Origin: Struthio camelus
Lineage: Eukaryota; Chordata; Aves; Struthioniformes; Struthionidae
Direction: 5' to 3'
Assembly (NCBI RefSeq): GCF_040807025.1
Contig: NC_090943.1
Coordinates: forward strand, 498,501 to 562,500
Length of the DNA: 64,000 nt
In this document: in pieces, positions 14,901-24,827 of the stretch
Numbering within the stretch: position 1 is the first letter of the stretch
How the letters are laid out: each line of letters begins with the position of its first letter
Notes under the pieces: model-generated
The model's input: the letters and a program-made list of their open reading frames with translations, nothing else
What the model was told of the DNA's origin: nothing
The model's database searches: none
Program-made: the position numbers and the translations under genes

Positions 14901-16090
14901 CACCTCACCGCCCACAGCCCCCAGCACGAGCAGACCCTGGCCGGCATCAGCACCCCCTTGCAACGCGCACGGGCCACCTGCCCCTTGCACCCCGCGGAGA
15001 CCTGCGCCCGCCTGCCTGCCCACCCGTCCCGAGGAGCTCGCGGGTGCCCTCCGCCCCCACATGCCATCCCACCCCGTCCCACGGCCACCCTGTGCAGAGA
15101 GGCAGGCTGGGCGCCCTGCCTGCCCAGCCCCGGACCCCTGCCCACCCCCTGCGCAGCTGCAGCCCCGGGCCGCCCGGCAGCCCCTGCGGGAGCTGAGCCA
15201 ACGGGAAGAGCCACCCAGGAGCATGCACTGAGCTGGTCGGGGCTCAGGGACCAAGCAGGGCGGGCAGGGGCTGTGCCTACTCTGAGCCCTGAGACCTGCA
15301 GCCTGCTCAGCCCCACGGGTCCTGCCGTAGCCCTGAGTCCTGAGCCCTGCCCGGGCAGAGCCCTCGCGGGGCACTGACACCCAACGGGGACGGGGACGTG
15401 GACGCAGCGGGTCCTGCCCGGGCAGAGCCCTCGCGGGGCACCAACACCCAACGGGGATGGGGACGGGGACGGGGGTGCAGCGGGCCCTGCCCGGGCAGAG
15501 CCCTCACGGGGCGCAGCCTCCCGGGACGGGGCTGCCGGGCGGCCGGCACTCACGGCGGTGAAGTTTTCGGGGCCGCAGTCCTGGCCGCGGAAGCGGCAGC
15601 GCAGCAGCATGTCACGGATGGGGTGCCCGGCGCGCTGGAGGAAGGCGCCCAGGTCGTAGCTCTTGCTGGGGAAGAAGCCGGCGAGGTCGGCGGGCTGCCC
15701 CAGCGCCTGCAGGTAGCGGGGGAAGTCGTCCCGGTCCACGGCCAGCAGCTCCTTGCCCATCCAGAACAGGTCGTTGGGGGTGAGCTGGGAGCGCCGGATG
15801 CGGTTGTAGTTGCAGAGGGTGACGGCAGGGAAGACGAGGCGGCGGCTCTCCGCCTCGTCCAGCGCGGTGACATGGGGGTAGGCGGCGTAGAGCCGAACCC
15901 GCTGCCCGGCCTGCAGCAGGAAGGCGCCCAGCGAGGCCAGGCAGGCGCCGGCCCAGAGCAGGCGGCGCGGCGCGGGGGCCCCCGGCGCGAAGACGTGCCC
16001 CAGCCCGTGCAGGGTGCAGGAGCTGGCGAAGGCGGCCAGGTCGGCGGCCCGCCGGGGGCCGGGGGCCCGCGCCGGCAGCTCCGCGGCCAT
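8987..16090 (-). CDS. ASIC3: Acid-sensing ion channel, ASIC3 locus
   Basis: Proton-gated Na+ channel subunit of the DEG/ENaC family. Exons in transcript order: 16090-15554, 13276-13126, 13052-12925, 12635-12485, 12398-12342, 12130-11977, 11041-10950, 10876-10797, 10338-10267 and 9091-8987. They join in frame to 508 aa. Visible features are the HG motif (LHGLGHVF), TM1, the cysteine-rich ectodomain with [15 protein letters not shown] and YLPPPWGDC, and TM2 with [16 protein letters not shown] containing the GAS selectivity filter. Exon 1a ([20 protein letters not shown]) is ASIC3-like. The shared body ([22 protein letters not shown]) is closer to ASIC1 as I recall it. The assignment to ASIC3 rests on exon 1a and on position between ABCB8 and CDK5. 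The last exon follows a good acceptor and ends in the general ASIC style (NFEEFAC). Confidence 0.92.
9013..9069 (-). other. Alternative-frame ASIC3-type tail in the last exon
   Basis: In a frame different from the one reached by splicing, the last exon reads [17 protein letters not shown] and then stops. I recall human ASIC3 ending TKTLSASHRTCYLVTQL, with a PDZ-binding C-terminus. The proposed splice reads the same bases as [16 protein letters not shown] and onward, a general ASIC C-terminus. No acceptor was found that would put exon 9 into the CYLVTRL frame. Confidence 0.7.
10490..10760. repeat. 50-nt minisatellite in ASIC intron 8
   Basis: About five imperfect copies of a 50-nt unit with the core gggagccacgggaaggcgct and a variable gggaaccccccgag segment. 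It lies wholly inside intron 8. Confidence 0.9.
11285..11935. repeat. Complex TGCCATGC-type minisatellite in ASIC intron 6
   Basis: Interleaved short words (ctgtgccatgc, gtgccgtgc, cactgcaggaggctgcg) repeat for about 650 bases. Many copies are locally self-complementary (tgcatgca, gcatgc-like), so hairpins are likely. It resembles the array at 24180-24655 read on the other strand. Confidence 0.88.
13432..14570. repeat. 31-nt minisatellite in ASIC intron 1
   Basis: About 36 copies of a 31-nt unit with recurring cccagtgccccacacggctc and a variable ccagtgcaggat. Because 31 is not a multiple of three and the unit lacks stops, all three frames of one strand stay open and rotate through the same peptides. 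These frames are not genes. It lies about 150 bases upstream of exon 2. Confidence 0.95.
15365..15520. repeat. About 70-nt repeat next to ASIC exon 1a donor
   Basis: Two and a half copies of a unit containing gtcctgcccgggcagagccc followed by tcgcggggca and a gggacggggacgg run. It lies just inside intron 1, close to the exon 1a donor. Confidence 0.8.
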
Positions 16091-18966
16091 GGCGCGCCGT
16101 CCCGCCGAGCCCCGCGCCGCCGCTCTGCAGGCAGATTGGGTTTCAGCGCCGGCCAGCGCCAGCGCCGGGGCTGCGGGGCGCGCGGGCAGGGAGGGAGGGA
16201 GGGCGACGGCGACCTGGGGCTCGGCGCAGCCACGGGGCAGAGACCCACCGCCGCAGACCCCAGGGCCCGGCACCAGACCCCAACGCCCCCCGCAGCCCCG
16301 CGAGCAGCCCCGGGCCAGCGCCGAAGCAGAAAAGGGCTGAAGGCACCAGCCCCTTCCCTGTGCACGGGCCGGGGCCAGCGTCCCCGCGCTGGACGCCCCC
16401 CGGGCAGCGCTCGCCCCAGGCGCCCGATTCCCCACCAGCAATGCAGCACCCCCCATAGCCAAAGTGCCTGGCTGCCCCCCCCAAGGCGCCCCAGCACGCC
16501 CCCCCCCGCCCCCGGACCCCCCGGCGCACCCCATCCCTCGCAGGGGCATCCCCAGTCCCACGCAGGGCGCTGGGGCGGCTCGGAGCATCCCCATCCCCGG
16601 GGAGAGGGCGACATGGGGGGGGGACACGGAGGGGGCCGTGACTGCTCCCGTGGGGTGGGAGCAGCTGGGGCCGGTGCCTCGGAGCCCCCCGGCTGTGGGG
16701 TGGCCCCCACCCGGGGTGGGGGGGACTCGGCCCGTCCCGCTGCGCCAGGGCGAGGGGGGGGGAGCGCTGCTGTGGCAACGGGCTGCTCCCAAATAGGGGA
16801 GCCATTGCCATGGCAACCCGCTGCCCAGAAAGAAAGGAGAGGGGGGGAGGATGCCATGGCAACCGGCTGCCCAGTGCAGGGATGTGCGGTGGGGGGGCGG
16901 ACGGGCCCGTGGCCACAGGCTCCGAGCGTCGCCGGCTCCCCACACCCCAGGGCTGCCGCTCACAGGGCCAGTGCGGGTGGTGCACCCTGGACCTCCTGGT
17001 CCTGCACCCCAGGGACCTCCCAGCCCGGCACCCCAGGGACCTGCCAGCCCGGCACTCCAGGGACCTCCAAGCCCTGCATCCCAGGACCTCAAATTCTTGC
17101 ACCCCATAAACCTTCCAATCCTGCACTCCAGGACCTCCAAGCTCTGCACCCCGGGGACCTCCAAGCCCTGCACCCTGGGGACCTCCCAATCCCGCGCCCC
17201 AGGGACCTCCCGGCCCTGCACCCTAGGGCTTCCTGACCCAGAGCACCTCTTGGCTCTGCATCCCCAGTTTGGGGTGCCCTGGCCCCCGGAGCCCCCCAGC
17301 CCTGAGCAAGGCGGCAGCACTAGCAGGGGGCCGTGTGCTGCCCCAGCCCTCCAGGCCCGCATGGGGCAGCGGCGACGGGCCGGGGGGCCGGGCCCAGCCC
17401 CGGTCTCGGCTCCTCTTGGGCAGGGCCAGCCCCGGCTGTGGCGGCCCCGGCCGGGCACAGGGCTGCGGCGACGGGCTGCGCGCTCAGCCTGCGGGCCGAG
17501 GCGCGGGACGCGAGCCCCGGCGCGCTCCAGGGCTTAGCGCCGCTGCGCAGGGCACGGCGTCAGGAGCCGCCGGCTCAGCGGGATCATGGTCTACGACTGA
17601 ATCCACGTATTAGCTGGGTATTTTTAGCCGGCCAAGCTGCGCCCTGGGCAGCGTGGGGCAGGGGCAGGGCCGGCCCCGGCGGGCAGGAGCCCGCGTGCGC
17701 GGGGCGAGTGGGGCGCGCGGCGCGGCACGGCTCAGCTCGGCGCAGCACGCGGGCGCCGCTGCCGCTGCCGGCCTCGGGCAGGGGTCCCTCGCTCGCTCCC
17801 GGCGGCCTGTCGGGCGCGAGAGGGCAGCAGGGCAGACCCGGCTCACGTGAACAAAACGCCGCACGCCGCCAGCGTTACCACGATCGGTGAAACCGCGGAA
17901 AACGGCGAGCGGCGCGCGCGGGCTCCCCGAGCGAGCGCTGCCGGCGCACGGAGGAAGGCGCCCGCGCCCCCCGCGCCGGACGACACTTTCGGATGCCCTC
18001 GCCCTCGGCTGGCCCAGTCCCGGCGTTTCGGGGAGCCGGGAGCGCCGCCGGCGCCTGGCCAGGCTGGGCCGTGCGCGGGGCGCCGAGCAGCGCGTGTGCC
18101 TGCCCCAGGCGCGGTGCTGCGCCGGGAGACAAACCTCCCTCCGCACACGCCAGCTCTTAGCGGGTCTGGAAACTTGAGGGCTGCTGGTGCCGATGCCTCG
18201 TCCTGCCTCGAAGGCAGCGGCAGGGAGGGTATTTCCTCATGCAAAGGACGGGGACGGACTGCAGAGAGCTGCTAGGCAGAGATCCTGTTAAACCGAGCCG
18301 CACGTCAGAATTAATTTCTCGTACGGAAATGTGTTAAGCCGATCATAACTGCCGCTTAAACAGCGCGTTTGAGCTGGCGCTAATTGTGCTGGGGATTCAA
18401 GGGCAGAGCTGCGCGCGGCAGAGCGCGGGCTGCCCGTTCCCCGGCGACCGCGACGTCGCCCCAAAACGCCCCTCGCCGCCCCGCGCCCTCGCCGGGCCGC
18501 GGCGTGGGCCGAGCGGAGCTGCCGGCCCGGGGCTGCCACGGAGCCGCGCGCAGCCGTGCCCTGGCTCCGGCAGCCCCCTGCGCAAGCGGCGCCCGCGAAG
18601 GGGCTGCTCGGGTGCTCGGGGGGAGCGGGGGCTGCGGGGGCCGCGGCGCCGGGGTCCGTCCCGCGGTGCCGGCGTGCGCCCGGGAGGCTGCCCCCACCCC
18701 GCTCCCCCGGCCCGGCTCCCGCCTCGGTCCCCAGCCCCAGGGCCCGCTGGCGGCCCGCGGCAGGGACGGGCACGGGGCTCGGGGAGGGGACGGAGCCCAA
18801 GCTGCTGGGGGGCTGGCGGGGCGCGCCGCGGTCCCTGCGTGCCCCCGCGTGCTCGGGCTCCGGCCCTTGCGGGACGCGGGCGGCCGCGCGAGGTCCGCGG
18901 GAGCCGGCAGCCGCCGCGGCCGCCCGGAGCCCCCCGGCGCGGCGGCGCCCGCGCCCCGGCACTCAC
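16091..18966. other. Interval between the two ASIC first exons
   Basis: It would be intron for the exon 1b transcript and promoter for exon 1a. It holds a 23-24 nt repeat (16985-17235), a G/C-rich stretch near 16,450-16,800, and a less GC-rich block at 18,240-18,400 with taattaatttc-like AT-rich words. A MEF2-like gtatttttagc occurs near 17,620. No exon was recognised. Confidence 0.5.
16985..17235. repeat. 23-24 nt tandem repeat upstream of exon 1a
   Basis: About ten copies around gggacctcccagcccggcac, with progressive divergence. It lies about 0.9 kb upstream of the exon 1a start on the minus strand. Confidence 0.85.
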
Positions 18967-19521
18967 CACGGTGAAGTTGCGGGCGGTGCAGTTGGCGCCG
19001 CGGAAGGAGCACTGCAGCAGCATGTCGGCCAGGTCGTGGCCCGTGCGGTTGTAAAACTCGGCCATGCTGAAGGGCTTCGCCTTGAAGTTCTTGAAGTTGG
19101 CCTTGTCGCGCAGGGCGGCCAGGACGTCGGGCTCGGCCAGCTGCGGGTTGCTGATCTCGTAGCGGTCGTTGAGCAGCGCCAGCAGCTCGCCCACGTGGTA
19201 CATGTCGTTGCGGGTGATCTTGGAGAAGCGAAACTCGTTGAGGTTGCAGATGGTGATGGCCGGGAAGGTGAGGTTGGGCACGGCCACCTCGTCCAGCTTG
19301 GTGACGTGCGGGTAGGTGAGGAAGTAGGCGACGCGCTCGGCGCACACCAGCAGCAGCAGCCCCAGCGAGCCCAGGAAGAACACGCTCCAGAGCACGCGGC
19401 GCAGCGACACCGAGCCGTAGGCGAAGATGTGGCTGATGCCGTGCAGCGAGGAGCTGTTGGCGAACGCCTGCAGGCTGGAGAGCGGCTCGGCCTCCGCGCT
19501 GCCCTCCGAGCCGGCCCTCAT
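18967..19521 (-). CDS. ASIC3: Alternative first exon 1b of the ASIC gene
   Basis: A 185-codon open exon starts at an ATG in good context (gcgccATGAGG) and ends ACC GTG|gtgagt. It encodes a complete ASIC N-terminal segment with [13 protein letters not shown]1 ([15 protein letters not shown]), [20 protein letters not shown] and [10 protein letters not shown]. Its sequence resembles ASIC1/ASIC2 first exons more than exon 1a does. Its phase-0 donor is at the homologous position to that of exon 1a, so it can splice to 13276. That gives a 514-aa channel differing in its first third. No further ASIC exons lie between it and exon 1a, which argues against a separate gene. An orphan exon of a lost tandem duplicate is the alternative. 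Confidence 0.8.
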
Positions 19522-19744
19522 GGCGCCGCCGGCTCCGGGCGCCCCCGCCGCCCTCAGCCCCCGCGGCGACGGCACCGGCTGCCCGCGGCCCGGGGCCGCC
19601 CCGGCCGGCGGCCCATCGCCCCGCCGCGCTCGGGCGGAGCGGAGCGGCGCGGAGCGGCGCGGAGCGGGGCGGGACGGCGCGGGGCGGGACGGGGCGGGAC
19701 GGGGCGGGCGCTCGGCTCCTGCGGCCGATGCGCGTCGGGATGCG

Positions 19745-20115
19745 CCCGCCCGGCCCCCCGGAGCCCCCCCGATCCCCCCCTCGGATCCCTCCACGGATCC
19801 CCTCCTGGACCCCCCCCCCCGAGCCCCCCCCGAGCCCCCTCCGGAGCCCCCCCGGATCCCCTCCTGGACCCCCCCCGAGCCCCCTCCGGAGCCCCCTCCG
19901 GAGCCCCCCCGATCCCCACTCGGATCCCCCCCCCGGATCCCCTCCTGGACCCCCCCCCGAGCCCCCTCCAGAGCCCCCCCGGAGTCCCCTCCAGAGCCCC
20001 CCCGGAGCCCCCCTCGGATCCCCCCCCGGATCCCCTCCTGGACCCCCCCCCCGAGCCCCCTCCGAACACCCCCCCGAATCCCCCCCTGGATCCCCCCTCG
20101 GATCCCCTCGGAGCC
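19745..20115. repeat. C-rich minisatellite upstream of exon 1b
   Basis: Repeating ggatcccctcctggaccccc and gagccccctccggagccccc modules in irregular order, with C runs up to ten bases. The gene-sense (minus) strand is correspondingly G-rich. Confidence 0.88.
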
Positions 20116-20399
20116 CCCCGGCCCCTGCCCGCCGCGGCGCCGCGCTCCCGCAGCCGCCCACCCGCTCCCGGCCCGTGTCGCGCCGGCGGCGGCGGCTGCT
20201 GGCGCTCTGCGGCTCCGCCGAGCCGAGCTGAGCCGGGCCGAGCTGAGTCGAACCGAGCCAGGCCGAACCGGGCCGAGCCGAGCGCCGCCCAATCCCCACT
20301 GCCGCCGCCCCGGGGGTCCGGGAGCACCCTGCGTGGGGCCGGGGCCAGGGCCCGGGCTGGGGCTGGGACGGTGCTTGGGATCCGTGCGTGCTGCTGCCC

Positions 20400-20975
20400 C
20401 CCAGCCCCTGATGTCCCCGTGCACTGAGCCCCCTGCTGCCCCCGAGCCCCCTACTGCCCTGATGCCCCCGAGCACCCTGCTGCCCCTGAGCCCCCTGATG
20501 CCCCGGTGCACTGAGCACCCTGCTGCCCCCGAGCCCCCTGATGCCCTGGTGCACTGAGCCCCCTGATGTCCCCCAGTCCCCTGATGACCCTGAGCCCCCT
20601 GATGCCCCGGTTCACTGAGCCCCCCACTCCCCAAGCCCCCTCCTCCCCCGGAGCCCCCACTCCCCCTGAGCCCCCTGCTCCCCCGGAGCCCCCGCTCTCC
20701 CTGAGCCCTCTGATGCCCCTGAGCTCCCTGGTGCCGAGCTGAGCCCCCTGATGCCCCGGTGCACTGAGTCCCCCGCTACCCCTGAGCCCCCTGATGCCCC
20801 TGAGCCCCTGATGCCCCCCAGTGCCCTGTTGCCCCAGTGCACCAAGCGCCCTGCTGCCCCCGAGCCCCCTGCTGCCCCCAGCCCCCTGATGTCCCGGTGC
20901 ACTGAGCCCCCGCTGCCCCTGAGCCCCCTGCTCCCCCAATCTCCCTGCTTTCCCCGGTGCCTGCTGTTCCCCTGC
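20400..20975. repeat. Irregular minisatellite (ccctgatgcccc type)
   Basis: Alternating modules ccctgatgcccc, ggtgcactgagccccctg and ctgctgcccccgagcc repeat over about 575 bases in variable order. It lies between exon 1b and the CR1 copy. Confidence 0.85.
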
Positions 20976-21324
20976 CTTTGCACTCCCTGCTCCCCACCAT
21001 CCCTGCCCCCTGCTCGCCCTGGTGCCCCAGCCCCCCGGCACAGAGGGGCTGCTTCAGCCCCGGGGCAGAGCTGCGCCCCACCGTGGGCCCCCGGGGCCGC
21101 CCCCAGTGCACAGACCCAGTGGCGCAGGACTGCCCAGATCCCCCGGCCCCATGCAGGGAGCAGGACGGCATCCCATCGGGTGCCCGCCCGCCCCGCTGCA
21201 GCCCCCACCAGGGTGCCGGGGAGCCCCCCGCTGCTTCCCCGCCGCGGTGGCATCGTGGGCAGGGAGTCCCCGTGCAGCCGGGGGGAGATGTGGGGTGAGA
21301 TGCACCGGGCACGGGCTGGGTGCA

Positions 21325-21656
21325 CGGGAAGGTGAGGGATCTTAGGGGATCTGATCAGTGTGTATAAGCCCCCAAAAGGAGGGTGCAGAGAGGATGGGAC
21401 CAAACTCTTCTCAGCGGTGCCCAGTGACAGGACGAGAGGCAAGGGGCACAAACCGAAGCTCCGTCTGAACATGAGGAAAACTTCATCACGGTGAGGGTGC
21501 CTGAGCACCGGCACAGGTTGCCCGGAGAGGTTGTGGAGCCTCCTTCCCTGGAGATGTTCAAAACCCGTCTGCACACGACCCTGGGTAACGTGCTGTAGGG
21601 GAGCGTGCGGGAGCAGAAGACCTCCAGAGGCCCCTGCCAACCTCAGCCGCTCTGCA
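21325..21656 (+). mobile_element. CR1 LINE, 3' end fragment
   Basis: The stretch matches the CR1 3' region as I recall it. Landmarks are the block around agtgacaggacgagaggcaa, then ggttgcccggagaggttgtg, cattcaaaacccgtctg-like sequence, and the terminal cctccagagg...ccaacctcagccgctctg. It is strongly 5'-truncated, as most CR1 copies are. It is diverged at many positions and no coding part remains. The (ATTCTRTG)-type tail is barely present. Confidence 0.9.
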
Positions 21657-22930
21657 GGTCTGCGAAGCGGGGAGGCTCCCGGCCACGCCGCCCTGCACAC
21701 CCGCGCGCCCCCCCACCCCGGGCACAGCTCGCTCTGGCTGCCCCACGCAGCCCCCCACCCGTGCACCATGCCCCTGCGTTTGCAGACACCCACCCTGGGC
21801 ACGACAGCGTAGCCTGCGCCCAGCCCCGGCCAGCCAGGGGGCTCATGGGGGAGCGCACCGGGGCGAAGGCTGGAGCTGCTGGGCCAGGGACCTGCAGGAG
21901 CCCCAGCTCAGCCCCACGCAGGGGGCCCGAGGGGAGCGGGGGCTGCAGCACATCCTAGAGCCCCGGCTGCTTCCTCCTCGCCGGAGGTGCGGCGGGGGGC
22001 CGGGCCACGGCTCCCCTGGCCCGGGGCTCTCCCTGCCCCGGCACAGCCCAGGCTCCTGCTTTGCCCGGACCACCGCAGCGCGAGGGCTGGGGGCCGGCAG
22101 GGGAGCCCCCCGCCAGCAGCGCCGCCCCGGGGCGGGCAGCCCCGTCCCAGCGGCACGGCGGAGCAGCGTGAGCGTCCAGAGCGCTCGCGTTTCCGGCGCC
22201 GGGTGGAGGCTTTCGGGGCCGGGTTTTCGGTGTCTGCCCCGCTTCAGGGCAGTGTTGGGGCAGGTCGGCCCCGCGCGCGGCGAGGGTTTCGGCATGTGAG
22301 ACCTGCCCGGTGTTTCCGGGGGGTCTGGGCAGAGGCAGGAGCGGAGCCGGTTCTTCCTCTGCCCCGTGCCCCGACTCCCCAGAGGCGCAGCGGCCCTGCC
22401 CTTGCCCGCTCGCCGCGGCGCGGGCGCTCTGCACCCCTCGGGGGCCCCGAGCAGCGGGCCGGGGTGAGCCCGGACTGGCGGGGAGCACGCGCCCAGGCGG
22501 CAGGCTCCCGAGAACGAGGTCGATTCGCGAGAAACCCCCTAAGCCCGCGCTCGGCCAGGCGGCGGACCCGGCGCCCGCCAAGGGGCGGCCGGCAGAGCCC
22601 AGCGCAGCGCAGCAGCGCGCTCGGGGTCACAACGCCTGCAACGGGGAGCCCATCCGGACCAGAAGCCGCCTTCTCTTCCCGGAGGGGTCCGCAGCGCGGG
22701 TGGTGCTGCGACGCGAGGCCGGGGCCGGGGCCGGGGCTGGGCAGGACGCCCTGCATCTCTCCGCCCAGCCCTGCTGCCACGCCGCTGCCCCAGACCAGGG
22801 GCGACGTGCAGCGGGGAAAACGCAACCGCGGCGTGCATGGACTGCTGGAGCGGCACATCCCCTCCCCGTTCAGGCCCGGGGCTCCCCTTCCCCTCCCGGC
22901 ACAAAGCCGTGGCCACCGCTGCCGGGGGAC
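21657..22930. other. GC-rich intergenic stretch
   Basis: CpG-rich DNA without recognised exons or repeats, between the CR1 copy and the pyrimidine tract. Confidence 0.4.
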
Positions 22931-22934
22931 AGGC

Positions 22935-23700
22935 AGATCCCCTCAGCTCCCCTGACCCCTCCCGTCCCCATCCTTCTCCCCATCCCATCCCCATCGCTAT
23001 CCCATCCCCGTCCCATCCCCATCGCTATCCCATCCCCATCCCCATCCCAACCCCAATCCCATCCTCGTCGCCATTCCACCCCCATCCCCGTTGCCATTGC
23101 CATCCCTGTCCCATCCCATCCCATCTCCATTGCCATCCCCATCCTCTCCCCACCCCACCCCTTCCCATTCTCATTCCCATCCCATCCCCCATCCCATCCC
23201 CATCCCACCCCCATCACCATCCCCTCCCCATCCCACCCCCCTCATCCCATCCCCATCGACATTCCCATTCCCATTCCCATCCCCATCCCATCTCTGTCCC
23301 TATTCCCACCTCCATCCCACTGCCATCCCATCCCCATCCCCTCCCCATCTCCATCCCCTCCATCCCCATCCCCGTCAACATTCCCAGTCCCATCCCATCC
23401 CATCCCCATCCCACCCCCCTCCCTATCCCATCTCATCACCATCCCTGTCCCATCCCCATCCCATCTCCGTCCCCATCCCCATCTCCGTCTCTATCCCCTC
23501 CCCATCCCCATCCGCATCCCCTCCCCATCCCCATCCCATCTGTCCCCATCCCCGTCCCCATTCCCACCCGCATCCCCTCCCCATCCCCATCCCATCTGTC
23601 CCCATCCCCGTCCCCGTCCCCATCCCCATCCCCATCCCCATCCCCATTCCCACCTCCATCCCATCCCTATCTCCGTCCCCATCTCCATCCCCACAGCGCC
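22935..23700. repeat. (CCCATC)n-like pyrimidine tract
   Basis: Nearly pure repeats of cccatcccc/catccc on the plus strand for about 765 bases, with interruptions such as gtccc and attcccattc. The other strand is purine-rich with frequent GGGG. Triplex or quadruplex formation is plausible. Confidence 0.93.
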
Positions 23701-24179
23701 CGCGCAGTCTGCCCTCCCCGCCTGGCCCCGCCCCAGCACCACCCACCAGCCTGGCCCCGCCCCCGGGCACCGCATGGCGCACAGGCCCCGCCCCCCATAG
23801 CCCCGCCCCCCGGTGCGTGGCCCCGCCCCCAGACCGCCCCGTGCGAGGCCGAGGGCGGCGAGTCAGGCAGGAGGCCGCGGGAAGGGGCGGCCGGTCCCGC
23901 TCCCGGTCCCGGTGCTGCACGGCGCCCGGCCCCAGGGAGCAGAACCGCCGCCACGGGGACGGGCGCGGGGGGGGGGGGGGGAAGGGGCTGCCATGGCGCT
24001 GCCTTGGCTCAGGCAGCACTTGTGGCAGCGGGGGCCGCGGGTGACCTGCCCAGCCTGGGGCCGGCCCGACCCTCCTGGCTCGGGACCCGTTGCCGCGGGT
24101 TCGCTCCCGGTGCACCCCTGAGCCTGGGCCCGGCACGGGTGCCCGCGGCAGCTCGAGCGGCGCGGCAGGGCACAGTGCA

Positions 24180-24655
24180 GTTAGGCACAGTGCGGTGCGG
24201 TACAGCACGGCGCTGCATGGCGCGGTACGGTGCGGCGTGGCATGGTGCAGCGCGGTGCAGCATGGCACGGCCTGGCGCTGCACAGTGCAGCACGGCGTGG
24301 CGCGGTGCTGCGTCCTGCGGCACGGCACGGCGCTGCATGGTGCAGCATGGCATGGCGTGGTGCTGCGTGCTGCGGCACGGTACTGCACGGTGCAGCATGG
24401 TGCTGCATGGTGCAGCACGGCACGGTGCAGCACGGCATGGTGCAGCACGGCATGGCACGGTGCAGCATGGCACGGTGCAGCATGGCACGGCGCGGTGCTG
24501 CATGCTGCAGCACAGCACGGCGCTGCACGGTGCAGCATGGCACGGTGCAGCATGGCACGGCGCGGTGCTGCATGCTGCAGCACAGCACGGCGCTGCACGG
24601 TGCAGCATGGCACGATGGTGCATGCTGCAGCACGGCACGGCACGGCACGGCACCA
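24180..24655. repeat. Self-complementary minisatellite at the ABCB8 3' end
   Basis: Interleaved gcacggcgctgcatggtgca words. A perfect or near-perfect 70-nt higher-order unit is visible between about 24,490 and 24,620. tgctgcatgctgcagca-type words can fold back on themselves. It begins roughly 50 bases past the ABCB8 poly(A) signal. Confidence 0.9.
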
Positions 24656-24703
24656 TCCCCCCGCAGCAGCACAGCCCCACTGCAGCCTGCACCCGGCCTG
24701 GTG

Positions 24704-24709
24704 TTTATT
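24704..24709 (-). promoter_or_regulatory. ABCB8: ABCB8 poly(A) signal AATAAA
   Basis: Canonical AATAAA on the minus strand, about 120 bases after the stop codon. Confidence 0.85.
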
Positions 24710-24827
24710 GCGCGAACAGCACGGCAGCACCAGCGAGGGGTCCACCCCGAGCCCCGGCCCCCGCCGGTGCGAGGGGGAAGGGGGCGGCGGGTCCGGCGGT
24801 GGGTCCGCGCCTGGCGTCGCCCGGCGC

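Larger units (their letters stand above)
19522..21324. other. Upstream flank of ASIC exon 1b
   Basis: Exon 1b promoter region, extremely GC-rich. From 19,625 to 19,720 it carries repeated ggagcgg/gggcgggac words (GC-box-like), then two minisatellites (19745-20115 and 20400-20975). No coding exon was recognised. Confidence 0.5.

Noticed and set aside
18967-19521. Distal ASIC exon as the start of a second, independent ASIC gene
   Set aside because: No ASIC exons 2-10 lie between it and the proximal first exon, and its donor phase fits the shared exon 2. It is kept as an alternative first exon, with an orphan duplicate as the fallback.
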